This document shows positions 11,991 to 24,312 of a stretch of DNA of 64,000 bases, piece by piece. The notes under the pieces are model-generated. The model had not been told where the DNA came from. It did not search any database and saw nothing but the letters and a program-made list of their open reading frames with translations. The DNA lies in NCBI GenBank assembly GCA_022747635.1, contig JAKTNV010000005.1:46579013-46643012 (forward strand), in the 5' to 3' direction. The stretch comes from Hetaerina americana (lineage: Eukaryota; Arthropoda; Insecta; Odonata; Calopterygidae). Made by a program: the position numbers and the translations under genes. Numbering within the stretch: position 1 is the stretch's first letter; each line of letters opens with the position of its first letter.

Positions 11991-12629
11991 ACGTACAACC
12001 TTAGGACTACCTATGGAGGGCAATAGGAAACCATCACATTATTATCCCCAGGAGAAGCGGATCACCAATTCCTCTTTTTCGTTTGTATCTTACTAATAAC
12101 AGGCATGATGGAAGGAGATGGATGGTTTATAATATTCTGTAGTACATTTGTTCCCCCATTTGTATCTTAGGTGGGGAGATTGCTCAAGTACAACGGTAAA
12201 ATGTGATGAACGATTGGGACCTAGAACTTCAGCACGCTCCTACACGAGCAAGGTTTGCGAATGTGGCGGTAGGATACTTGTATATTGCATAGAAAGAGGT
12301 TAGCCATCTTAAGTGACATGCATTAGATAGATGGAGGGGGGTCTTGGAATGGCAGTTAGAGGATTACCCAGAATCCTTAAAGAGAATGGAAATATTCACT
12401 AAATTTGGGAGTGAGTAGAGGTGCTGAGGAGTGCTTACATGCAGGTGAAGAGTTTCTTTCAGCAGAGTGAAAAAATTCTATCAATAATTCGACCGAAGAA
12501 GTCAAGATCTTTCCTTTACTTCATATAATTACGCTCTCCCTATCTTTTCCCACAAACCTCATTCTTTGCTTAGACTTTCCTCATTTTATTGTACTCTATC
12601 TTCACTGTCATATAATTTGAGTATATGTA
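11991..12629. other. Unassigned DNA between LINE copies
   Basis: This may be decayed upstream LINE sequence, but I could not match it to endonuclease motifs. No gene was seen. Confidence 0.4.
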
Positions 12630-12860
12630 GGTGTATTCTTAATTGATATATGTATATGTATGTATGTATGGGTGTATATGTGCGTATTTATGTATGTATT
12701 TATGTATGTGTATGAATGCATGTATGTATGTTTATGTGTGTATATGTATGTGTGTGTGGATATGTATGTATATGTGTAGGTATGTGTATGAATATAGGTA
12801 TGTATGTGTGTGTATGTGTATGTATGTGTATGTGTGTGTCTATATATATGTATATACTTT
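12630..12860. repeat. Degenerate (TATG)n microsatellite
   Basis: TATG and TGTG units with frequent substitutions make an old, impure tetranucleotide array. The tyrosine/cysteine-rich 84-codon ORF across it is composition only. Confidence 0.85.
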
Positions 12861-13239
12861 TTTCTTTTCGATGTGCAAATCTGTGTTAATGAATTGATGT
12901 CTGTCTATATGTATTTATGTGTACATATTAATGTAATATAAGTTTGATGGCTAATATAATATGTATACGACGATGGGTTAAATGGAAGAAGGGACCATTT
13001 GGTCTCAATTTCGCCGAAATAAAGACCACTATCTATCTATAATTATCATCATGGGAGTGCAAGACCGAAAGCGGCACACCAAAAGTGATCTGCTACCTAT
13101 ATTTCCTTCCCTTCTTCGAATTCCTCCTGAAAATCACACTTTTGACAGACTTTGTCTTAGGCTATTGATAGTTATCGGTTAATTTTGGAGGGATACAGCT
13201 AATAAAATTCTACAAATATATTCACTTGCGTCTCGTAAG
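12861..13239. other. Possible 3' tail of the LINE, otherwise unassigned
   Basis: It directly follows (on the minus strand) the last recognisable LINE codons and includes an ATGATGATAATTAT run, typical of LINE tails. No coding potential was recognised. Confidence 0.35.
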
Positions 13240-14676
13240 AGAACAACTCCTGATATGACTGCTTTAAGTCCCTCATCGAGTCTGTATATTTCTTCCCTCC
13301 CTTCCACCCAAAGCGTATATCCTATTCCTTTCCCTTCCTCGTTTACTTAACGTGCTCCTGTTTCAGAGTCTTCAACACCCCGTTCCTAATCATAAGAATA
13401 TGAATCCGTCTTTCCTGCCTCCTTTGGATTTCTCTAAAAAATCCCCTCCACCTCACCATGATTAGGACTTCCTCGTTTATTTTTCCTCGTTTGTTTTCCT
13501 TTCTATCCATTTCATCTTTTTCATCTTTCTCCTGACCTAAATTTCAAAGGCTTCTAATCTACGCCATTCATCTTCCTTCAATTACCATATTTCCGCGCTG
13601 TACAAAACCACGCACCACATTAAATATGACGAACCTTTTCTTTACATCCTTAATTAACGTCCCTGTCATCAATTCTATCCTCATTGTAAATGCTTCCCTA
13701 CCTTATACAAGTCTTCTCTTTACGTTCCCACTACTTTGACCATTTTGGTTCAGAACACTCCAAATTTAGGTAAAATGATTACCTGGTCTAGTTTATGAAC
13801 TCCTATTTTAATATTTAACTTAGCCTTCCTCTTTCTCGGAAACCTTTGTTTTTTTACTTCTATTCCCACCCCATACCTATCGCGCTGACTTTCCAATGTA
13901 TTCAGAAATGTTTGCTCTCCTTTGGCTGACTGGCAAATTAAAGCTTGATCATCAGAAAACCTAACTGGTTTTATAAATTCCCCACCAATTGCTACTTCCA
14001 GTTCTTCCAATTCCTCTTTTCCCATTTCCTCCACATATTCGTTGAAAAGCATAGGTATAATGGACACCCTTTTTGTTCTTCCTGATACTTACCATCCGGA
14101 CTCTCCATTCGCCACTCGCACCTAGCAGTCTCAGACACATACAGGTTACGAATTAGTGTTCTATCCCGCCAACCTGCTCCTTTTTTCTGCAGTACGTATG
14201 CTCATTAAATCTACCCAATTTACTTCATGATTCGCTTTTCTGAAATCTACGTAACAGACAAATACATCCTGATTGTTTTGCATGTTCCTCTCTATAAATG
14301 ACCTTATTATTGCTATAGTATTACACGTGACCCTTCCTGACCCCAAATTGATTATTCTTTAAGTAACCATTTGCCCTGCTCTTTATTCTATTTACCCTTC
14401 AGCTGCGTGCAAAAGCAAATTGCCCTGTAGTCCTAAGATATTGTTGCCTCTACGTTTTTCGGAATAGGAACTAAAACTGATATGACGAAGTCTTCCGACC
14501 AAATTCCTCCCTCCCACCTTTTGCGAAACCTTGAAGTAGTTCCGCTTTAACCGTGGCTACTCCACGACCTTATTTGATTTCAATTCACTTAATGCACTTT
14601 CTATCTCGTCATCGATTAAGCAGGACCTAAGGTATCCTCATCTACGTCATATTCTCTTTTATGCCTAAATTTTTTA
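13240..14676 (-). pseudogene. LINE ORF2 remnant (copy 1), RT and C-terminal part
   Basis: On the minus strand, from high to low coordinates: VDEDTLGPA then DDEIESALSELKSNKVV (near 14.6 kb); WSEDFVISVLVPIPKNVEAT (near 14.5 kb); VTCNTIAIIRSFIERNMQNN, then VFVCYVDFRKANHEVNWVDL (near 14.3 kb, RT motif with the first catalytic Asp); IIPMLFNEYVEEMGKEELEE (near 14.0 kb); and FSDDQALICQSAKGEQTFL (near 13.95 kb), with the catalytic DD intact. The C-terminal stretch EAFTMRIELMTGTLIKDVKK and NEEVLIMVRWRGFFREIQRR follows down to ~13.3 kb. Stops and frameshifts break every block, so the gene is dead. It is separated from its own upstream part (15324-15650) by a nested SINE insertion. Confidence 0.8.
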
Positions 14677-14688
14677 ACTTTATATCTT

Positions 14689-15311
14689 TACTGGGACGGT
14701 AATCTACGGGTAGAGCGTTGGACTACTGACTGGAGGGCCCGGGTTCGATTACCGGGTAAGCCTCTCTGGGCATCTGCAGCTCCACCCAAGCTATGTGATT
14801 TTTCGGGCACCAGATCTAACCTGGGAAACCATAAGCGGCACAGGGAAAGGAACTGGCCCCCTCAACCTGATATACAACCTGTATGAAGTTCGCACGCCGT
14901 CGGGCTAAGTACTGGGTGAACTCGACCATCACCAAACTAACCGAGTAGTGGTAGTAGTAGTATTTAGGGGAGGCGACCGACAGCTGAGGTAATTTGCGCC
15001 ATAGGGGATGGACAGGAAAGGATGAAGGGTGGAGAGAAACCCGGCGTCGGCATTAGCCTACTCTTTACGAAAGGCGCCAAGGGGTCCACAGTTTAGCGTC
15101 CCATCCGACGGACCGCGTACTCACTCAAAGTGCCCTCCACAAAGCACCTCAAGTAGGGATCGAAATACCTCTGAAAAATATTCAACACCGCCGGGATTTG
15201 AATCCGGGCCCTCTGGTTGGGAAGCCAGTACGTTAGCCCCCGCACCATCTCGATCCCCCAAACAAATCGACCTTCGGGTTTATTACTGTTTATGGTTCTT
15301 ACGGTACAGTT
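14689..15311 (+). mobile_element. SINE-A, interrupted by SINE-B
   Basis: This tRNA-derived SINE inserted into LINE copy 1. The head starts at about 14693; GGGTAGAGCGTTGGACTACT is A-box-like and GGGTTCGATTACC is a good B box. The body contains TTTTTCGGGCACCAGATC, GGGAAACCATAAGCGGCACA and AAGTACTGGGTGAACTC. It matches the reverse complement of 34713-34980 end to end. Flanking direct repeats ACTTTATATCTT (14677-14688) and ACTTTATATATT (15312-15323) look like its target-site duplication. SINE-B (14945-15257) interrupts it near its 3' end, and the tail ACCTTCGGGTTTATTAC resumes at 15270. Confidence 0.8.
14945..15257 (-). mobile_element. SINE-B inserted in SINE-A
   Basis: On the minus strand a tRNA-like head (CTAACGTACTGGCTTCCCAA, then the B box GGATTCAAATCC) leads into a body with CGATCCCTACTTGAGGTGCT and GGACCCCTTGGCGCCTTTCG. 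It ends in an ACT-rich tail. It matches the copy at 21372-21690 over its full length. Imperfect 13-bp direct repeats CCAAACTAACCGA (14932-14944) and CCAAACAAATCGA (15258-15270) flank it and belong to the SINE-A target. Confidence 0.8.
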
Positions 15312-15323
15312 ACTTTATATATT

Positions 15324-15650
15324 CCTTCCATCTCTCTTGAATCTTCTCTGGTTCATATAATATTTTTTCCGATCTATGTTTGACTGTTTGCAACGATATC
15401 CCCTTATATTTACCAATTTCACTCGTCCTCTTTAAATTTTCCATGTCCTCTCTAACTGCGTCTTCCACCACGCTTCTCTCGCTCCATTTGTTTCGAACTT
15501 AAGTTTATTATTCAGGTCTTAATACTTCCTTCTATCTAACTCTGCGTTTCTATTCTTCTATTTACTTCTTTCATCTATCTTTCTAATCATCTTGTTCGTA
15601 ATCCATGTTTTATTTGCCCTTTTTATATTTACTATTCATAAATGTTTTTT
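15324..15650 (-). pseudogene. LINE ORF2 remnant (copy 1), linker part
   Basis: On the minus strand the reading ANKTWITNKMIRKIDERSK (near 15.6 kb), then LDRRKY, LNNKLKFETN and AREAWWKTQLERTWKI matches the endonuclease-RT linker of the same LINE family (compare KPWITGERRKRMDKGTK in copy 2). It continues in orientation and order into 14676-13240 once the SINE insert is removed. Internal stops mark it as decayed. Confidence 0.7.
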
Positions 15651-15989
15651 GCAATTTTCGCATCATTTTCTGATATATTTCTATTCTTCCTTTATAGTAT
15701 CCAGGTCTCTTTTCTCACTTATAATTTTCTCTACAGTCTAGGGTCCTTCCTTGTCGATCTGATAAATGATTCGGCGTTCCACTTCCTTATAGTGATAAAT
15801 AATATTTTGTTTATACCATTATCCCAAACACAGAGGTTTCAATTCACGTTGCTTCGCTGAAAGAAGCTAAAAACTCATTAAAACATTTATCTAAAAGAAA
15901 GCATTTATCAATGAGAAACTTCTATTTACCTCAAAAAGCATCAGTTTGTATACAGGAAAAGAGATGACTGAAAACAAAAATGGAGTCTT
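15651..15989. other. Unassigned DNA
   Basis: The boundary zone between a minus-strand and a plus-strand LINE piece. I recognise nothing in it. Confidence 0.4.
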
Positions 15990-16560
15990 CCCTGTGTGAG
16001 TGTGAAGTCTGGAAGTTAGTATGGAGAAGGAAAGGAGGCTGAAGTCCTTAGAGCGATCGTGCTATATGAAAATGATTGAGTTCAGCCGGTAAGGAAAATA
16101 GAAGAAGAGTAAGTGGTAGAATAAAAAAGTGTATCCAAATGCAGGAAAAAGTAATTCCAATTGGAGATGCATTAGAAAACGAGGAGATAAGAATAATAGG
16201 ACATATTCTAAGCTACGAGAATTTCCTTAATACAATTTTGGAGGGAATGACGGAGATACCGAGACGGACCCCGCCTGAGGGCAATACACCAAATAATGAA
16301 AGATGTTAGCTTTACCAATTATAAAGAATTAAAAAGAGAAGAAAATAGAGTCAATTGGAAGATTGCTGTAAACCTATTTTGAGGACTGAACACCAGAAGA
16401 ACAACTTCAAATAAAGTAACACACGCAACCAAAACAAATACATATACATTAAGGAAAGAAATGGCAAGGTGAATGGAACTCAAAATCGGAAGAACTTCAA
16501 AATAAAGTCATGCTCATGCTTAGTTAATCAGCTGTTGGATTGTTAGCAGGTACCACCTAA
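15990..16560 (+). pseudogene. LINE ORF2 C-terminal tail (copy 4)
   Basis: The plus strand reads EKERRLKSLERS near 16.03 kb, then RIIGHILSYENFLNTILEG near 16.2 kb and, after a frameshift, IMKDVSFTNYKELKREENRV and NWKIAVNLF near 16.3-16.38 kb. These are the C-terminal tail motifs of non-LTR retrotransposon ORF2 (GHILRHENF, GRPR..IMKD, WKTAV). It is opposite in strand to the LINE copies to its left, so it is a separate insertion. The RT domain is absent, as expected of a 5'-truncated LINE. A likely 3' UTR runs to about 16.56 kb. Confidence 0.65.
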
Positions 16561-19351
16561 AGAAGAAAAAATATCCCAAGATTTTTCCGAGTTTATAATT
16601 ACATAACTGTCGAACAAATATTAATTAACCTATCGCTCTATCCCATCTAGCAGCTAGATTTTTAATTTCTTTTTTATTATACTTTTATAGTCCAATTGCC
16701 TTCAGTCTTTTGGAATTTCATTTAAAAGTGGAGGAATAATTATCTACAATTTTAAATAACCTGATTGGTGTAATATTCATTTTAAAATGAATATTGTTTA
16801 TTTGTGCTGTTTAAATTTTTCCGGCTTGTTATTCACATTTATAACTGTAACAGTTTCCTCTTACAATAAAATAGTTACGCTACCCGTCAACCGAAAATAT
16901 CCCCAGCTAAAGAAAATATCTCTTACATCTGAAATATTCATAATCTTCAATTAAGTTAATAATTTATTCATATTATTTACAAAAAGGCATGTCAAGAAGT
17001 ACATATTTTCTTCTAAATATCAAAGTTTCCATATAACGTATCCAATATTACTTGACTTTTAAAAAGTATTGATTGCCTTTTATTTCCCAATATTTAAAAT
17101 TACGTGACTTGTTTCACTCTACACCATTAATAAGAATCCTCAAGATAAGGATAATTCATTTCTTTAAGGTAAATATCTGGAGAATTCATTCAGAGAATAC
17201 TTTTCCGAATCATGGGAGTTCCAGGTCTTATACCTTTAAGATAAAACATTCAAGATTGTTCCCATTGCTCTTTTTAAAATAAACCCTCTTTCGGGCCAAT
17301 TCTGCGAAATATCTTCGGAGCTTTTCTATTCATGCTTCGTATCTATCTTTAGTATATTATCAATTCGACGGTACTTTAGTCGAAGTCTTTCTCTAGAACT
17401 CCAATTTTTTTTAAGTGACTGCATTATTTTCTCACTATTTGTCCCAGTTTTCTTCTTACGTCTTGTAAAACTCCAAGAGGCTTCCAAATCCTCCTTATCG
17501 AAATCTTCACAGCACCATTGAGCTAAAGAAGGCTCATTCACTGCAATTCCGATTGTACTACGGCTGAATTTTTGGTTAATATCGGGTGATTTTAGATTTA
17601 GCTCTACTGCAGTTCCCGGAGTTGCATATCAGAAATAGGTTTCGAGGAACGAATATAAGAAACAATACAAATTCAGCGAAGGCGATAAAGGGCAGCTGTT
17701 CACGCGTGATGGCCGGGGGGATTTTTCGCTCCCTCAGTGTAAGAACTTTCATGTGCCTCGATTCTCAGTCCAGAGATAGATAGTAGCAGACATTCCACTT
17801 CTTTGAAAAATCTCTATCTTGGTGCCCCCATTCCAGGGCTGATCCATTCCAAGTTTTGGCGTCTTCCACCGATTTCGCTTGTTTTAAGTGCGAACTTCGT
17901 AATATTATACCCTGTCCGTTCACTCATTCCGACCGTTATGAGTCAAACTCAAGCTCCATCAAACTATGAATACGGCTTTGGTTCAGTATTAAAAGAAATA
18001 GATTAAGATTGACTTTAGTATTTAAATTTATATTTAAATTATATGGCAAAAATTATATATTATCTAAGAAAATTGAAATTAAATAATTACATCTTTGAGT
18101 ATGGAGAACGTTGTTGAATAGAATTGTTTTGTGATATCCAGTTGATTTCTCACTATCGGTGATCGTACACTAGAATATACCACCCCTGTGGGCGTTACTG
18201 TTTGTATTGATCGTAATAGTAAGCCGATTTCGTTCGCAGAAACCTATACTGCTCTTTGAAACATCATCTCTTTACTTTGTATGCATGTTTGGGTCGACTA
18301 TGTATGCATAGGTTACAAAAATCTTGTTCTCTCCAATGTTCGTCTCCACCTCTCTCTTCTACCTTATTTACCTTTAGTTCTCTAATTTGACACCGGTTTC
18401 TTGACGAAGGTCTAACGTTCTCTTCTATATCCTCAACGCCATATCCCCATAATCATCCATCGAAGTGGCCCCAAGGGTAATTAATCATGTAAGATATTTT
18501 CCGGGATCACACTAAGGCGCCCCTGGGCTAATGGTTTTGCCGTTTCGTTGCTAAGATGATGAAATTAGTTTTTTATTAAATGTCAAAGGCTTTGAATAAC
18601 CTTTTCGGAAGGGGTCGAATCCGTTCCGAAAAATAGAGTGAAATTCTGCTGTTAGTGATTTCTGGAATGAATTTTGTATTCCACATGATGAAGAGGACTG
18701 TGCTATGACGGACGAACACTACTCAACGGTTGAAATTAGCGCAGCAATTGTGAAGTCGGTCCTAATGCTACCCGTGAGGACGTTAGCGTCGAAAACATTA
18801 AATATTGGCGGCCAGTATTTAAAAAAAATCGAGTCAGATATGTCAAGTATTTCTAGATTCGAGCATTGTCCATCCAGCCAGTATATTTTTTCTTTAAATC
18901 CAAATTCAACGCTGTGGTGGCTTTTATTATAACCAGCGCAAGATAAGTACGCCATTTTTTTTACTTAAGTGAGGTTAGTTATTTGGTAAGTAAAATCCAA
19001 ATTATCCATATTCCTACAATTCGTGTTGTATCATAGAGTATACTTGCAGAGCATTTAACGTGTATATGAAATTATGGATGTGTTATCTGATTTAGTTTCT
19101 TAGTAAAAACGATTTCTCGGAAGTTGCATGGAATGTGTGTTATTACTGAATACCTATAAAAAGGTTGCTTGTGAGCCATTAAACCGCTTGATTGCCATTC
19201 CAACAAGGAATTTAATTCAAGCTTTCAGCTTCACACCCTTAATTATGTTTTATCTGGTATCAGTGATGTTGATTCACGATCTTTAATACGAGGCTACGTC
19301 GGAAAGGCTATTAATGGGGTACTGTCTCAGGCGTTACTTGGTGGAAGTCTT
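16561..19351. other. Unassigned AT-rich DNA
   Basis: It holds a perfect 24-bp palindrome at 16772-16795 (half-site AATATTCATTTT) but no recognisable gene or transposon. A 71-codon minus-strand ORF (17326-17541) is rich in charged residues and matches nothing I know. Confidence 0.45.
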
Positions 19352-19540
19352 TCATACTAGGCGTAAATGAAGGAAGGCTAACTTGGCAGATTACACTAGA
19401 CTTTTTATTTTTCACGACCATGGTTTCGTCGCAAGGCAATATCATCAGGTGATGATGTTACCTAGCGACGAAACCATTGTCGTGAAAAATAAAAATTCTA
19501 GTGGAGTCTGTCAAGTCTTCCTTCATTTACGCCTACTATT
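19352..19540. repeat. 190-bp foldback element with hammerhead-like core
   Basis: Arms of about 90 bp pair almost completely: the left arm runs from TAGGCGTAAATGAAGGAAG to the centre GGCAATATCATCA, and the right arm is its reverse complement with scattered mismatches. On the minus strand the centre reads CTGATGATATTGCC, then GCGACGAAACCATGGTCGTG, which carries the hammerhead boxes CTGATGA and GAAA at a plausible distance, although helix II is weak. A diverged relative is at 1346-1425. It could be a foldback MITE or a remnant of paired Penelope-like repeats. Confidence 0.6.
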
Positions 19541-21371
19541 AATGGAAAAACGTGAACAGGTAAAAGGCAAAAGAGGGTGTGCAAATTCATAAGGTGACTA
19601 AATTTTAATGCCTCTACTTACGGAATAACTAATTTACTACTTTACATGTACTATAGCTGTAGTGACGAAGGGAGATTGATACTACTCCATTTGAAGCGTA
19701 GGGTGAAGAAATCCTGAAAATTAATTTAATATCAAACGAAGAAGATGATTAGCCGGAGGAAGGAAGAAAACCTCTATATTAATCTTATATCAGGGAACAA
19801 TAGAAAGAGGCGAAGAGTTTAATTATCAGTCGAGTCATGTTTACCAGTGGAAGCAGGATAGTGCTGGAAGAAGCGATAGGGCTGATCAGAGCATATCAAC
19901 GAAAGCAAGTCTTTTTATCTCATGGACCAATCACTATAGACAGATAGTTCTAACCTGGGCATTATGAATTCGTCGATATAAACCTATTAAAAGATTTTAA
20001 TTTTCCACAGCAGGTTTGGATAGCAGCAGCAAGATATATAAAGGTTTGGTGGCGATGAAACTGTGACGACGCAGAGGAATGTTGTATCAATAAGTAATTG
20101 TAATTATTAATGTAACCACTAATTAAGACATTAAAAAGAGGAAGTCATGGATGAGGGAAACTGAAATTTAGGAAAAGATAACGGTTTATGACACGGCGTT
20201 TTGTAGTCAATAGTTTTCTGAAAGCCAAAAATGGAAAGGAAAAATAGACGAATAGCAGGGACGGGTTCTGAGAAATAGAACGCGGAAGGCAGGATGTGGA
20301 TGATAAACTGTCATACAGGTATGTAAAGGATGGGGAAAGCTAAGGGCTTCTACAAGTCCAGTCTAGAATCATTAGCATTTAAAGATAAATTTAAGGATGC
20401 CCCTCGACGTCTGGTAGCCCTAATTAAACATTTTAAGGTAAATTTATTGGTCCATGTTTTTGCAACACAAGATCATATGCTTATGGTACCTTTACAAAAA
20501 TCATACTCTAACTACTTCAGCATAACGTACAGGCTAGAAAATGTATACAGTGAGTCGTAATTACAAATAAAAATCAAATTATAGTAAATTATATACTATA
20601 AATTATAGTAATATTTTGTCATGAATATTATTGACATTAAATAAGTTCACACTGCTAATGAAACGAACTCTTATTATGCTAATGCAAAATGAATTGACAC
20701 TCATTCCTCAAAATTATTGCTATAGCTTCAGAACTACACAAATACAATATAAATAGTCATGATAACTGACTTTAATATCGAGTAGTATGAAATGGGTAAG
20801 AATTACTACCTGGTGGAAAGAGCAACAAAAAAAAACGATCTTTATTATTTGAAAATTTGTTCTTACAAGAAATGGCTGCTCTCCATCTCCGAAGGTATGG
20901 CTCGGTTTAAAAGTCAACTAAATCTCCTAGAAGTGATAATACACTATACCTAATTAATTGATGCAGTTCAATTATGTTACTATGGCATAAATATGGAGCG
21001 TATTAACGATATTCAGTGTGCATTAACTTGCAGCGGTAGTCCAGGCAATGAGGATGGGATTAATTTATATTTTCCTTAAACATTCTTCTTTTCCTAATGT
21101 GAAGATGTTTGTTATTTTCGCGAGTATCTGAGTACCCAACGGAGCATCCAGGCACAAAAAAATCGAATCTGTATTAAAAAAAAATATTCGCAGGATAGTC
21201 AACTGCGACCGGTAAGAAGCCATTTGCTGTAATGTAAATGCGATTGTAATACTATGTAAGTTACCCTAATTGTCTCATCAAACTGCCGTAATGACAGGAT
21301 ACATAAAAAATGAAAGAATATGCGTATTAAAAATTTTACCTTATACAGTTGTCTTAATAAAAATATTCCAT
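19541..21371. other. Unassigned AT-rich DNA
   Basis: No supported feature; the ORFs are short and unlike any family I know. Confidence 0.45.
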
Positions 21372-21690
21372 TTCTAGTAGTATTAGTAGCTTTATGGGAG
21401 GTGACGGACAGCTGAGGTCATTTGCGCCATTAGAGATGGATTGGAAAGGAGGGAGGGTGGCGATAAACCCGGTGTTGGCATTATCCTACTTTTATCGAAA
21501 GGCCCCAAGGGGTCAGCAATTTTAAGTCCCATCCAACGGACGGCGTACTCACATAGTGCTCTTCACAAAGTACCTCAAGTAGGGATCGGGATACGACTTA
21601 AAAATATCTACCGCCTCCAGGATTTGAACCCGGGTCCTTTGAGTGGGAAGCAAGTACCTTAGCCACCGTACTATGCCGAACTCCCGGATT
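21372..21690 (-). mobile_element. SINE-B (full-length copy)
   Basis: On the minus strand the tRNA-like head includes the A-box-like TACGGTGGCTAAGGTACTTG and the B box GGGTTCAAATCC. The body shares CGATCCCTACTTGAGGTACT, GCTGACCCCTTGGGGCCTTT and CTCAGCTGTCCGTCACCTCC with the 15 kb copy, and the tail is an imperfect ACT repeat. I could not define target-site duplications. Body changes relative to the other copy show that both are old. Confidence 0.75.
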
Positions 21691-22179
21691 CAGTTTAGTC
21701 GTTCACTGAATCACGAAGTAAGAAAAACATTTGCATCGTAATAAATTCATGCCATAGGTCATATTCGTTTTCTCTTTTGTAAGACTTCTTACCACCCTTT
21801 CCTCACTCTCTAGCAGCTGTTTGCGGGGTGCTTAGTAGTTGTGGGTATCGCGAGAGTTCGATATTAGAGAAATACACATTATCGGGCACTTTTTCAGTGT
21901 ACATCGTGTCTTGGAATTAATGCTGAATTAAAATTAAATTTTTCGCAATTGTTTGTTAAAGGAATGGCTTTATATGACTACCAATACCCTTAATTGAGAA
22001 CAACCTTTAGATAACACATTTATCATTCTAATAATCTATTTAATATCATTTCATACATATATTCGCTCTCTTTCACCAACTGTGAGTTGTTTTGGCGTGC
22101 AACATTTATATTAAAAAAATATAATTTTGTGAAAAATATTTTTAGCGAGGACTGACGTAAATAATATGTGTCCAGGTTA
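21691..22179. other. Unassigned AT-rich DNA
   Basis: Nothing was recognised between the SINE and the next GC-rich island. Confidence 0.4.
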
Positions 22180-23260
22180 ATATAACGTTCATTCCGCTCT
22201 CTTTACCCGGCAAAACATCTGAAAAGTTGCGGCCACAAACGTTTTTGTCCTTTGCGGGTGAGCGCTAAAGGGAATCAAGTCGAAATCAATTCATATCTGC
22301 TATCACAACCTTTATAGAAGGAGCGCGTGCGGCTTCGGTCGGCCAATGGTGACACGTTCCCTTTGTGCCGCGCACTGCGTGTGTGGTAAGTGCACGCGCG
22401 TTTGCATGTGCGTGTCCAAGTTTAGGTACGCTTGTGATGGGGCGATTCCTTTTGAAGACCCAGTTCGTTACCCCGTTTTCGGGGGCTTTCAGCTTCCACA
22501 ACCCGACACCTTTTTATAAACGTGAGTGCGGCACATCGACCTGCCAATTGGGCCGTGGAGCGAATGCGCCTCATCATCTAGATTTGCCCTTTTCGACATT
22601 TACCATTCACATAAAGTCACCGAGAAAGAAGTGTGTGTGCGCGTTTCTGTGGCGTCCTCTCTCCCCCAGCTTTGCCCTCGTTCCTGGCCCATTTAGTTCA
22701 TGTGGTCGCGTGGATTAGTGTGTCACATTTTTTCTTCTTGCCCTGCCAATCCTTTTCGAATAATGTACATTGATGACGAGCGGGAACGAATAAAGGGCTA
22801 TTTTTTACTCCGGCCAACAATGTAAAATTCCTATGACAACGCAGGTGCTAATTGTTTTTTTCAATACCTTCCTCGCTCCTCTTTCCCCTTCAATCCTCCA
22901 CTCCGACCCCTTCCTTCTCTTCTCTCTTTCTCGCCCACTCCTCTCGTTAAATAGCCCGGCATTGGTCCCGTCACCCCTCCCATACGACATTTACTTCCTC
23001 TCGGTCTCCCCCGCGTGGGGGCTACGATCGAGAAAGTTCGTTTTGGGATCTAAACAAAAAATCTCGCCGTCGCGTGGGCGGATTGGCACGGAAATATTCA
23101 GGTGAACTTGGCGTTCGTGGTCACCCAGTGGCTGATTAGGAATGGAAAGTTACACAATCCGCCTCTCCCTCCCCCGCGTGATATAAATTATACCACAGAA
23201 ATTGCGCCGTGAGCGAAAATAGGTAGGAATTTGGAGCGGTATCGATTGTTCGGGTTACGA
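22180..23260. other. CpG-containing GC-rich island
   Basis: CpG-rich segments include GTGCACGCGCGTTTGC and CGTCGCGTGGGCGG, separated by a pyrimidine-rich stretch (22860-22980). The ORFs (up to 117 codons) look compositional. It is a reasonable candidate for a promoter or first-exon region, but no coding exon was identified. Confidence 0.35.
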
Positions 23261-24312
23261 TGCGAGGCAAAAATAGTCTATTGGCGAGAAAAAATCATTT
23301 CGGGTTCTATTTGCTAGAATTTTCTCGCAGCAGTTATTCGTTCATTCGATTTTTTGTGCGATAGCTCAATTTTACAGGGGATGATTTCACGGTAGAATTA
23401 TTATTTCCCCGATAAAAAATCAATTGTAATCATTGAACTTATTTTGCCTCCGCGCTGTCACATTTGTAATTCAATACTGCCTTTTTATTTCAATTCAGGT
23501 ATTTCGTTAGCACTGAATCTCAAAATAATTATTTCCAGCTTTACTTTCTTTATTTCACCGTAGCAATATAGAATAGTTTTATTGTGCTGATTATCATTCT
23601 AAAGTTGTGCTCTTTTGTGCGCATATGAATTGAAAACACATATATCTTATTGAAGAGTTGCCTCATAAGAATTTCAATTTGTCCTTCATGGTTATTTTTA
23701 ATCTCAAATTTCCCTCTAATCAGTATTTCAAAGTTTCTCAAATGAAAGCAGGTTCCAATTTTTTGAATGATCAAGCGTTATTTATTGATGGCTAAGCCAG
23801 GTCTCAATACTTCTAATTTACTTTTTCTATTGCTGTCAACTACTCTGTCTACTGTCAACTTTAAAGCAACGATTTTTCCATCACTAGATGCCAGTTAAAC
23901 AAACGTAGTTTAAAAAGCGTTTTTAAACTGCTCGCCAAAGCGGCTGTATATGATATGTGAATGACGGCCAAATTTTTCCCGAGTATGAAAATCAAGCAAA
24001 GAATGCGTGAACAAAATGAATCATCCCTTTTTTCAATGTCCCAAAGTTCGCTTAAACAGTGTGTTTCATATCCTGATGAAACAGTTTTTACCCAATGTTC
24101 TCAATGTTTCTAAAAGTCGTAATTATCTTAATTATAAGTAGGTAATATTAGAATATTGATTCATTAGAGGCTGAATATTCATGTCGAGGTAAAAATTTAT
24201 TGATTTTGAGGAAACATCTGATTATTTGTCTATCACCACATCCCTGTGAATGTAAAGAAATGTTTTTGAAATTTCACTGCGAACATTCAGGTATGCTTTT
24301 TTGTACAAAATA
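23261..24312. other. Unassigned AT-rich DNA
   Basis: No supported feature. Confidence 0.45.

Noticed and set aside
17326..17541. 71-codon charged minus-strand ORF (SWSFTRRKKKTGTNSEKIMQ)
   Set aside because: Looks more protein-like than its surroundings but matches no family I know and has no supporting neighbours.
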